In this document: positions 57,301 to 64,000 of the stretch, one piece after another
Position numbering within the stretch: the stretch's first letter is position 1
Layout: every line of letters starts with the position of its first letter
NCBI RefSeq assembly: GCF_963675165.1
Contig: NC_087388.1
Location: forward strand, 4,593,047 to 4,657,046
Reading direction: 5' to 3'
From: Halichondria panicea
Lineage: Eukaryota; Porifera; Demospongiae; Suberitida; Halichondriidae
Length of the DNA: 64,000 nucleotides
Notes under the pieces: generated by a model
Told to the model about the DNA's origin: nothing
Databases searched by the model: none
What the model saw: only the letters and a program-made list of their open reading frames with translations
Position numbers and translations under genes: made by a program

Positions 57301-57691
57301 TACAACCAGCCAGCCCACTGCCATCAACACTATCACGCTTATCAGCCCTGACAGTGTGGAAGAGAGAGACTTCTCGCTTGTAACTCAACCCAAACCACCT
57401 ACCGTTAGTGAATGTGGCACTGATACTTCAAGCACTACTGACAAGTCTATGGCTACAACTACTACTAAAGATTCCACTGATGCGAATACACTATCTGACA
57501 CTCTTCGTAAGAGTAAAATTGATCCTCCTACTTCTGGGTCGCTACCACAAGAAAGTTTTGACTTGATACGGAGCAGCTCTGTGGTTGAGAATAATGTGGA
57601 ATGGGTACCAGGACTGTTTGTGTTTGGGGGAATGGACACTAGTGGGCATATCCATGGAGACTGTTTTGTACTCTGTCCACATAGAGAGTAG
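44288..57691 (+). CDS. RABEPK: Rab9 effector protein with kelch motifs
   Basis: Exons: 44288-44519, 44833-44988, 45339-45494, 53797-53946, 55033-55185, 56792-56914, 57252-57691; 1,410 bases, 469 residues, all introns in phase 1. Kelch blades are visible in each exon: VLLSAGATPEGPYSDLHQL, LYVFAGANQNGSLSDMW, LIVFGGGAAGTSPISDT, LLVHGGMAGQDILSDLH, VFVFGGMNPTTGASDHLY and LFVFGGMDTSGHIHGDC, with the RYEH, PSPRTLHS and ARLDHAMC motifs between them. The blade order, the GGANQ-like motif and the low-complexity linker (~325-445, S/T rich) before the last blade match vertebrate RABEPK, although the linker is longer here. RABEPK (p40) binds Rab9-GTP and supports endosome-to-Golgi return of mannose-6-phosphate receptors. 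Intron 3 (8.3 kb) hosts a nested antisense gene. Confidence 0.92.
45274..45325. repeat. (CA)n microsatellite next to a splice acceptor
   Basis: About 25 CA units end 13 bases before exon 45339 of RABEPK, in the position of the polypyrimidine tract (CATCCCTCCACACAG follows). Confidence 0.95.
46290..46900 (+). repeat. Dispersed repeat, same family as 17,530-18,070
   Basis: Shares AATTTGAACGCTATGACAAA, GGATCACAGCAGAGTC, the CTTTTATTCGACAACGAAGC block and CATGCTGTAAACGCA with the copies at 17.5 and 47.8 kb. The minus-strand frame at 46417-46611 and plus frame at 46668-46883 are not conserved among copies. Intron 3 of RABEPK. Confidence 0.6.
46963..47310 (+). repeat. Dispersed repeat, same family as 31,177-31,500
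   Basis: Begins GCCTCGAGGGGAGTTGAGGC. The blocks GCTTCTATAGGTTTCTAGCC, TCTCTTGGATTTTGATTC and GCACTAAAGCGCTAGCT parallel the 31 kb copy. Non-coding. Confidence 0.6.
47790..48120 (+). repeat. Third, partial copy of the 17.5/46.3 kb repeat
   Basis: Retains GCAAGGAAGCCTGTAGTCT, CTCGCTTTTATTCGACAAC, the ATCCATGCTATAAACGCAGC block and a TCTGGCATCGAGGTAAGCAG end. The 5' part is lost or diverged. Confidence 0.55.
48495..49324. repeat. 44-bp tandem array, about 19 units
   Basis: The unit contains GAGCCAATTTGCTACATGTA followed by ACATGGGTATGGGTTGAATA and CAGG. Sub-variants alternate TTT/TAT before GCTACATG and GGG/GAG before TTGAATA, and the GAG/TAT variants cluster in the right half. It lies in RABEPK intron 3. 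No spacers, so not a CRISPR array. Confidence 0.95.
50509..50716. repeat. 74-bp tandem triplication
   Basis: Three nearly identical copies start with GGTATCAAGAGTTGGTGGTA at 50509, 50583 and 50657; each includes GTTGCTGACCATGAACATGA. The last copy ends early in CAACTAT. Non-coding, RABEPK intron 3. Confidence 0.9.
51918..53105 (-). CDS. STPR-domain protein nested in RABEPK intron 3
   Basis: Single coding exon of 395 residues. The start is fixed by an in-frame TGA two codons upstream. The leader has an acceptor (TTCTCCTGCAG) at about 53,124 and a donor (TTCAG/GTTAGT) at about 53,246 on the minus strand, suggesting a spliced 5' UTR. Residues 1-290 are low complexity, rich in Q, P, S and T. Residues 303-371 form exactly three 23-residue basic repeats (units beginning KTREEKLAYL, GQREARLADL, DQRKLRLEKD), the hallmark of the STPR (one-score-and-three peptide repeat) DNA-binding domain first described in silkworm FMBP-1. 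The C terminus is acidic and hydrophobic (DDDMSDMFEG...ADIIDF), like an activation region. Predicted nuclear DNA-binding regulator; targets unknown. It could also derive from a transposon-borne STPR gene, since such repeats occur in Helitron proteins. Confidence 0.82.
   Translation of the reverse strand: MAMEVQKEYIQRHYVPLKEESISPPLQDKSYSVNYIQGPPPLISDQPKTITMRTVAQSIQPSTSSRPANYTGPSMSQTNIPGVYFGYQIQQEERLQRSPGIMQPTTQQTQQRMVISPTLEPPVQDENTQEDMYTSTQEVAAGVQVPPPLVPTTTPSANEKLEHSYLSQQIMKSTSTLLNFIQMQVLSSINGTASSIQNGHLKEKDLLECPMAVDSDGFRPVPNLPANEKTNDNQNTGIEHQPLTSYERNLFRDLQIQSRLPNSNKVSSVSIPPSLNSTPSMQMQPQYTDTEPYIDGRKRRQKKTREEKLAYLRQYARERRARETPGQREARLADLRARQRARKANETSDQRKLRLEKDRLKTGRYRAKKKQDDDMSDMFEGNFEAGFTEADIIDF
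55206..55387. repeat. MITE of the TACCGTATA family
   Basis: Starts TACCGTATAGATACATGTAT and ends CTGCTTATACGGTA. Internal CCTCGAAAATGTAGTGCC occurs with inverted counterparts. RABEPK intron 5. Confidence 0.65.
55398..55440. repeat. Pogo/Tigger-like terminus
   Basis: TACAGTAGGCTCTCGTTAAT followed by CCGG resembles CAGT-x-G-x-x-CTCG-x-TTATCC termini of the pogo group. A possible partner lies near 55,735 (GGAATAGCCGAGTATAATAT) but the match is weak. Confidence 0.4.
55878..56124. mobile_element. Foldback element with ends shared by the 24.7 kb hairpin
   Basis: The left arm has AAGGGCATATAAAAGAAGAG, GGGCATGCAACTCC and AGAGTTCAAACGTGGGCGGA. The right arm is the inverted equivalent ending CTTTTATACGCCCTTGGTAT. 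The centre is the palindrome GCTAAAAATAGAAATTTCTATTTTTAGC. Arms are about 115 bases. RABEPK intron 5, no coding capacity. Confidence 0.85.
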
Positions 57692-57746
57692 CAAACAGTG
57701 ACCGTTAAACTGTTGTCAATATTAATATTGGATTATTGTAATGATT

Positions 57747-57752
57747 ATTAAA
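57747..57752 (+). terminator. Candidate polyadenylation signal of RABEPK
   Basis: ATTAAA, the commonest variant hexamer, lies 56 bases after the RABEPK stop codon and is followed by a TGTGATGTGTGG-type GT-rich stretch at about 57,774. Confidence 0.5.
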
Positions 57753-58265
57753 TGAATTAGCACACTGTCCATCTGTGATGTGTGGTTTGATAATGAAGTA
57801 TTGATGAAGCCCTGCTGGCCCTAGCAACCCTATAGTGCTTCTATGGGAATATGGTGTACCAGCCGGTATAACCTAGCTGTGGAAACAATGATTTCATTTC
57901 ACTTATAATTATACTTAGCAGTTGAAGTACACACATAGTATAATTATTATTATAGTATAATCATAGTTATGGATGTGTTATACTTACTATGCCCAATTAA
58001 GCTAATAGTGTAAGTTATTTGCCTTATATGGATCTAACAATTGGCTCCCCACCGTGTACCAGACATTCATAGGCACGCGCACACTGTTATAACAATCAGG
58101 TGTGCATGTCAATTGCATCACACTTGATCCATGAATATAATTGCTGCTGCACACGCATACTACAACAATCCATTGATATACGAAACGAAACACTGGATAC
58201 AATTACATGATATGCCTGTACAAACAAATTAAGGTGGGGATGAAAAACCAATTCAAATTATGTCA

Positions 58266-61200
58266 TCAGCTACTCTGAGCCACAGGAGTTTTTCTTAATG
58301 CCACTTTGAGAAACTCCGGTTTATTCTGTTCTTGTACCGTCTGCTTATCAGCCTGTACATAAAAAAACAGCATCATTAAGCTGATCTTAAAAGTTCTGTG
58401 TGGGTTCGAAAATGAAGCGTAAAAAAATGATTGTATACAGGCCATAACTTAATAGGGTTAGGGTTAATAACTGCATGAGCAGCCCAATAAGACTTTTCAA
58501 AGCTCATAATGAGCATGTGATACTTTTTGGGACCAATAATTAAAGTTTAATTGATGACACCATACGAATCATCACTCACATCTTCCAATAGCTGTGTCCT
58601 TCTCTTGAGTTGTGCTGCCAATTCATTGTCTTCTCTCCCACCGGCAGTCGGGTTGGGTGAGGGTGTGCGACCGTTCCGTATAGCCCCAGGTCGTCCGTCT
58701 GCATCCAGTCTACGTCGCTGCATCACCTTCTCCAGCTCTGGCTTACCAAGATTCTGAGCACCCCCTCTGGAAAATAGAAACACAATCAAAATTTAATCAC
58801 ATGCATAATTATACATGTTACTGTACCGTCTATAGAAATTCAACAATGGATAATTATGATGAGCGTGTTGAATACAGGGACTGAACCTACTGATCGAAAT
58901 GCGAGCTAATTAAAATAAATTGCTCTTGCTCCAGGTTATACAAGCCCTCGATCGATCCACACAAAATCAAACTTGAGGATTCTGCTGCCTGCATGATTAC
59001 TATTTACTTTAAGATCACAATATTCTAGCTGCCACCTCCATTCCCAGTACGTAACAATTACAATGTATACCCTCTCATGCAGGGCCACACACACTCTTTT
59101 AGACTATAGTATAATAGCACATGCACCTGATCTCTCCGATAACAATGCAAAAATACCTCACACGTACTGCTTACTTTGCGTTGTTGAGTTTCAGTTCTTT
59201 ATGCAGTCTGACGTGTGTCTTGGACTCTTGGTGGGGATTAGGTAACCTCTTGCCTTCAATCTGAACACAGTCCTGGGAGGTACAACATATACCAACAAGT
59301 TACGGTCAATATTATATAAAGTTATGTAGTACATACAGCTGCATGGCAAGGCTGCGATTAGTTGAACAGGTAAATACATGTACATGTGTGCATGCATTTA
59401 TGTACAAATAGTGTAAGGGACATGCACTCAAATAATTAATAACAAGATACTCAGTAGAACCTTCAACGGGGCGTCGCACAGCAGAAAAACGGATACGATA
59501 AAATGACTTTAACATTATGGGATAATCGTGAATTGGGAATTAATGATCGTGAATTATCTATAAAGCAATAATTATATCGATTAGAAAACAGTGTTTTTTG
59601 TCACCTTCGAAGATCACCTACAAGTTCCAACTATTAACATAGCCTATTATTTTCAACAACTATCTAATTAGCAGTTAAAGCAGTCGATCCATGAAAGTGT
59701 CTAGTTCGCTGAAACAGCTCATTTTTGTGTCCACACACACACACAAACACACACAAACCAATCACTTCTACCCCTGCTGCACGTTGCACACGGTAACAAT
59801 TTGATCGATATTGTATAGAAGAACTTTTAATGGCCACCCCTGAGGAAAGGTACAAAGACAAGCTATAGGCACCCAAATAGCCATGTGTATACAATATGCC
59901 CCCCCCTGGCCCCCATGCAAAATCTTGTTCCCCAAATGCCACTCCATGTACATTTAACAGCTAGTTGTTAACTGCAGTCATGTGATTTTCAGAAGTCTAT
60001 ACACTCTCCATTTAATGAAAGTGATGACGTTTACCCGCTACTGTATCTTATGAGAGCCACAAACTAATAACTATGATGGTCATTTCCAGACCCACCACAC
60101 AACTCACCTCAGGGACTTGTGAGACCACAGTCAGTGGTTTAATGACCACCACCTCTGCCCCACTCTCACCACCACTCTCCTCTTCACTGCCGTCCGTCTG
60201 GTTGCTAGCCGACGCTGTGTGTGTGTGTGTGTGTGTGTGTTGGGGGGGGGGGTGAAATTGCATCAATGGAGTATAAGTTGACATACAAGTTTACAAGTAC
60301 ATGTAGTATGTTTGATCACTTGGTGAATTAACATTGGGAAGACAGTAATAATTATGTCATGTGTAAGTTTGTTAATTTTAGCAAACTTACATATGACATA
60401 GGAAATCATATGCAGCCATGGTGTGAATGAGTATAGTATACCATGCATTAAATTTGCATACGGAAACACAGAGTATAATTATACAAACAACTTCCAGATG
60501 ACTACCAGCATATGTGCGATTGTTTACCTTGTGTTCTGGGAACTTTTCGTTTCAGTTCGTCAAGTGTCACTTTCTGCGTGTGTATGAGGAAAGGCGTACG
60601 TAAAGGTTACCATGTACGTACGTACGTACACCATACAACAATTAGAAGAATTTGGCATCGGATCATTTGAAGCAATGCTCTATTGGCTAATGTTTTCTTT
60701 TGAGTTCAACAAAACAACAGCTATCACACATGCACCTATAGCTGGCTGTGAGGTACACAATTAGTCATCTAGCGGACCTTATAAAGGTTTAAACAGACAA
60801 ACAACACGATACTGATTGTTATTGTTTAAATAGAGCACTTTTGAGTTCAACAAAACAACAGCTTTCACACATGCACCTAGAGCTGGCTGTGAGGTAGGTT
60901 AGTCATCTAGCGGACCTTATAAAGACAAACAACACGAGACTGATTGTTTAAATAGAGCACAAGGAATGCCAAATCTACACAATATAGTTAGTACACATGC
61001 ACCTGTTATTGAAACGTCAGGTGAATGTTTATACTGGCCACATACAACGGTATTATATATGGACCTACTCTATTTCAGTAGGGAGGTCAATAGTGTGAGC
61101 ATTGTAGGGATAGTACTGAGTAGTCTCAATAGAGAGGTGGTCTCTTTGAGGGAGGTCAATAGTGTGAGCATTGTAGGGACAGTATATACTGAGTGATCTC

Positions 61201-63661
61201 AATAGAGAGGTGGTCTCTTTAAGGGAGGTCAATAGTGTGAGCATTGTAGGGACAGTACTGAGTGGTCTCGGGCAATTAAGTGATCACGATGAGAAGTCTC
61301 ACTATTTGAATTATGGTGCACCTGCATTCAAAACAGCTATACTCTCACAATGCAAGTTTGTGTGTTATTCTATTATTGTAATAATATCATTTTCACAGAT
61401 GTACTCTGTTTTCGTTCAATGTGTACACAGCAATGTACATGTGTTTCGTACATTTGTATTTGAATCACAAAAACAATACTAATCATAAACTCGACTTCAT
61501 GCAGCTAAGGGTTAAATCTATTACCGCATAGCGCTACATTTTCTCTTTTTCGTGAATTAGCAATCCTATCCACGAAAATTGTTCTTAGTCTGCTATAACG
61601 TGCAAAGATTGAGGGCGTGGCCTGGGAGTGTTTCTGGTATATAAGCAGTCAACCCACGAAATTTATTCAACGAAATGCTTTTAGACATTCCCCGAAATTT
61701 AAAGTGCCTCGAAATTTTCGCGCTATATTGTCACGTACAGCTATAGGAATGATGCACATTGCGATGTATGTATACACTAGAGAGAGTTTGTTACAGTAGC
61801 AGATGCTGCGAATTCATAACCACTAGAATTTGATATTGTAAAGGGGTGTTTAAATTCTGACAAACAGATACAGTGAAACCTGTTTATAACAGCTAGGATA
61901 GTAAGCCCTAAAGTCTCCATAGCATCTGCATCGACCTGGGCACTATCACAGTCACTACATGTGGTCTGCCCTGTGTTGAACTACATGTATAAATGTGCTT
62001 CACGTGCTACAAAGAAGAAACAGAGTGGAGTTTCTTTGTGCGTACGAAATACGAAGGGATGAGACCACACCGTGCAGTATAAATCGTTTTGCCAGATGAA
62101 ATGTCCCAAATTGATTGCTTATAGGGAAGCATACAGTGAAACCTAGTCTATTGTACACCCTCTACATGTATAATACAGCCATGCAGGATAATGGCTCTGA
62201 GCCTCCACAGCATGTCTGTGTTAGCAGGCCACCTCTTTACAGTATTACAGACACTGTTGGTCTACCCAAGGGTGACCACTAAAAGGACATTTTCACTGTG
62301 TGCTATATAAGTTTAGAGTGGTTCGTAGTACTGCAACAATAGCCTAAGGGACTGGACTGGCTGCACGTGTACAGTGCCTGGGGCTGACCTCCTCCTAAAC
62401 AAAAGAGGAGAGGAAGTTGGTGCAACAGTATCACTATATCAAATTTCAGAGGAGAATACAAAGAGGTGGGCATGCAGTAGCTTATGAAAGGATCAACAGG
62501 AAGAGGGGAAGTTGCATCTACATACATAATTAATCACTCGTTATGACAGTATGATATTCTGCTTGGCGGCGAACTTACACGAGCAGTAATTGATGGATTG
62601 TGTACATTGTATATTCCCAGGGGGCACGTTTGGACAGAACACAATAGAAGGGGATTTATACACGTACTTAGCTCGACAGATTTTGGATTTTGGATTTTGG
62701 TGTCCAGGGTGTACCACTATTGTCCAATCTACACTCAGTACATTTCTACAATACAGCCAGGTTATAATTATTACGATTTCCAGAGCATGTTTCTAGTTGC
62801 TAGGCCACCGCTTAATTTATTACATTAACTGTTCGTTTGCCCTAGGGGGACCACTGTACATGCGTGCAGCAAATTATGCCTCATGCAAAATCATATCTAG
62901 CTAGTATATAGAATTGATTAAAGAAAAACGAAACTCATTCCCATGAGCATAGCTGACTACGTAATGTACTAGGTAGATGTACTAGGTGCCTTATGGTGCT
63001 TGTACAATATCAATGTTTTCATAAATTAATGTAATTATACAATGACAGATTAACAACAAAGCAGTGTGCATAAGGCAAATGAAATGACATAATTATAAAG
63101 ACAATGATAAAATGTGACTAGCCAGCCAAACCAAAGCCAAAGTCAGTAATAGATACAACAATAGTATAGCTATGTATCTAGGACACACACACACACTGTA
63201 CACCCAGCTACTGTAATATGGTGGAGGGGTTTAAAAGCACATAACTTTATTAAATCTCAGCGTGATTCGATCTTTTGATCTTCTGAGAGCTTAGAAACAG
63301 CTCTTTCAACTTTGCGCTGACATTTTTCTTCTGTTCACGCTTTTTGGTCAAAACCGGGCTTGAAAAAATGACCTAAGTTGCTTTAATGCTTCCCCTTTGA
63401 GCTCTAAAAAAATCATAAGGAATATTGGACTATCCAAACTCATATAAAGTTTAACTAAATTTGGCATTGACAATTGACCAAATTAAACGATGTACATCAA
63501 TTATTCTGTAGCCACTCTATTACACAATGATACAACGCAAATACGGAAGTTAGCAACAGAGGGTACTATGACGATGTGAATTATGTCACATACCTTGTTC
63601 TCTCCGAATGATGACTCGGCAAGTTTCTGTGCTAATTCTCCGTCCACTGGATCAACAAACG

Positions 63662-63662
<1 letters not shown>
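58266..63662 (-). CDS. FAM107/DUF1151-like protein, 3' part of gene
   Basis: Exons in transcript order: 63662-63594, 60573-60528, 60214-60108, 59272-59175, 58766-58580, 58352-58266 (TGA); 594 bases, 197 residues, and every junction keeps phase. The middle carries HVRLHKELKLNNAK joined to LGKPELEKVMQRRRLDAD. This has the layout LHxELL...KPELxxVLxxRRR known from the actin-associated FAM107 (DUF1151) family. It is preceded by an acidic stretch (GSEEESGGESGAEVVV) and followed by a coiled-coil-like segment (ELAAQLKRRTQLLED) and a basic end (NKPEFLKVALRKTP). It is probably cytoskeleton-associated, by analogy only. No start codon is found before 63662; upstream exons may lie beyond the window. Converges with RABEPK, whose stop is 575 bases away. 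The family call rests on one short motif. Confidence 0.7.
60216..60241. repeat. (GT)n microsatellite abutting a splice acceptor
   Basis: On the minus strand the CA repeat runs directly into the AG before exon 60214. It is followed on + by a G run. Confidence 0.95.
60699..60960. repeat. Tandem duplication of about 130 bp
   Basis: Two copies each start TTTTGAGTTCAACAAAACAA and contain GCTGGCTGTGAGGTA and AGTCATCTAGCGGACCTTAT, ending TTTAAATAGAGCAC. Small internal deletions distinguish them. Intron of the FAM107-like gene. Confidence 0.85.
61077..61268. repeat. Tandem triplication of about 66-70 bp
   Basis: Three units of GAGGTCAATAGTGTGAGCAT, then TGTAGGGACAGTACTGAGT, then TCTCAATAGAGAGGTGGTCT, the last truncated. 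The GAGGTGGTC motif resembles the inner part of the pogo-like elements at 34 kb. Open frames here are repeat by-products. Confidence 0.85.
61522..61730. repeat. Degenerate MITE of the TACCGTATA family
   Basis: Starts TACCGCATAGCGCTACATTT and ends CGAAATTTTCGCGCTATATT, with internal CACGAAAATT motifs. More diverged than the other copies. Intron of the FAM107-like gene. Confidence 0.5.
61860..63560. other. Long intron interior without a recognised gene
   Basis: Within the 3 kb intron 60574-63593 of the FAM107-like gene. Two CAGTGAAACCTGTTTATAA / CAGTGAAACCTAGTCTATT fragments (about 61,869 and 62,134) look like ends of pogo-like elements, and the inverted GGTCACCACTAAAAGGACAT (about 62,270) may be a matching end. 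No coding exon is supported. Open frames such as 62590-62828 have no family resemblance. Confidence 0.45.

Positions 63663-63663
<1 letters not shown>

Positions 63664-63693
<30 letters not shown>
63664..63693. repeat. (GT)n microsatellite abutting a splice acceptor
   Basis: On the minus strand a CA repeat of about 15 units leads directly to the acceptor of exon 63662. Confidence 0.95.
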
Positions 63694-63697
<4 letters not shown>

Positions 63698-64000
63698 GAG
63701 GGGGAGGGGGAGCGGTTATTAATTGACCTTAGGAGAATAGATCTTTATCTAATCATGTTTCCCAACAGAAATTACTATAACCTTTCAACATAAAAATAAT
63801 ATCGTTCTGCAGAATATGATTCAATGTTCGACTCGGAATAAAAATTCTGTAGATACGATAAAACACAGCACACGATCAATGTTTTAATAGTGACAGTCAG
63901 ACATACTAATGCTTTACTTTCAATATAGTGCACTAGGCTTCTGTCAATTTTAACCACTATAATTAGACACACACGCCCATAGAGACGCAGGTGACATCCC

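Overview
The window is eukaryotic and animal. Its genes are split into many short exons with GT..AG introns, the base composition is AT-rich, and the gene set is metazoan: a Met/plexin-like receptor tyrosine kinase, ATP6AP1, RABEPK, complement-control (sushi) modules and an STPR protein. The short introns, the density of foldback MITEs and the kinase style suggest a sponge, most plausibly a demosponge such as Amphimedon queenslandica. That assignment is inference. All exon models below were built by hand: splice sites were read from the sequence, reading phase was checked at every junction, and every complete CDS sums to a multiple of three.

Region 1 (1-23.3 kb) holds two receptor tyrosine kinase paralogues in tail-to-tail orientation. 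Copy 1 (+) enters from the left and ends at 4291; only its last IPT part, membrane span and kinase are inside. Copy 2 (-) is complete, 24 exons and 1,622 residues, from 23349 to 12095. It reads signal peptide, Sema, PSI/IPT alternation with three PSI modules, IPTs, membrane span and Met-like kinase, which is a plexin-style ectodomain on a kinase. Between them lie about 7.8 kb of repeats, including a 355-bp-arm foldback element that carries a 200-N gap and a possible captured gene fragment.

Region 2 (23.4-30 kb) has a perfect 34-bp hairpin, a roughly 1.3 kb inverted satellite of GAGAACNNN nonamers, a decayed third copy of one RTK kinase exon, and a secreted sushi plus cysteine-repeat protein gene (+).

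Region 3 (30.4-44.1 kb, -) is a tandem pair of ATP6AP1 (Ac45, V-ATPase accessory subunit S1) paralogues of 467 and 499 residues. The upstream one shares a 231-bp divergent promoter region with region 4.

Region 4 (44.3-57.7 kb, +) is a seven-exon RABEPK (Rab9 effector with kelch motifs) gene. Its 8.3 kb third intron contains a 44-bp tandem array, several dispersed repeats and a nested antisense gene encoding a three-repeat STPR protein.

Region 5 (58.3-64 kb, -) is the 3' part of a gene with a FAM107/DUF1151-like motif. Its 5' end is not resolved in the window.

Two gene products belong to the endo-lysosomal system (V-ATPase accessory protein and Rab9 effector) and are transcribed from opposite sides of one short intergenic region. 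Most remaining sequence is non-autonomous DNA transposons with short or foldback inverted repeats, and micro- and minisatellites.
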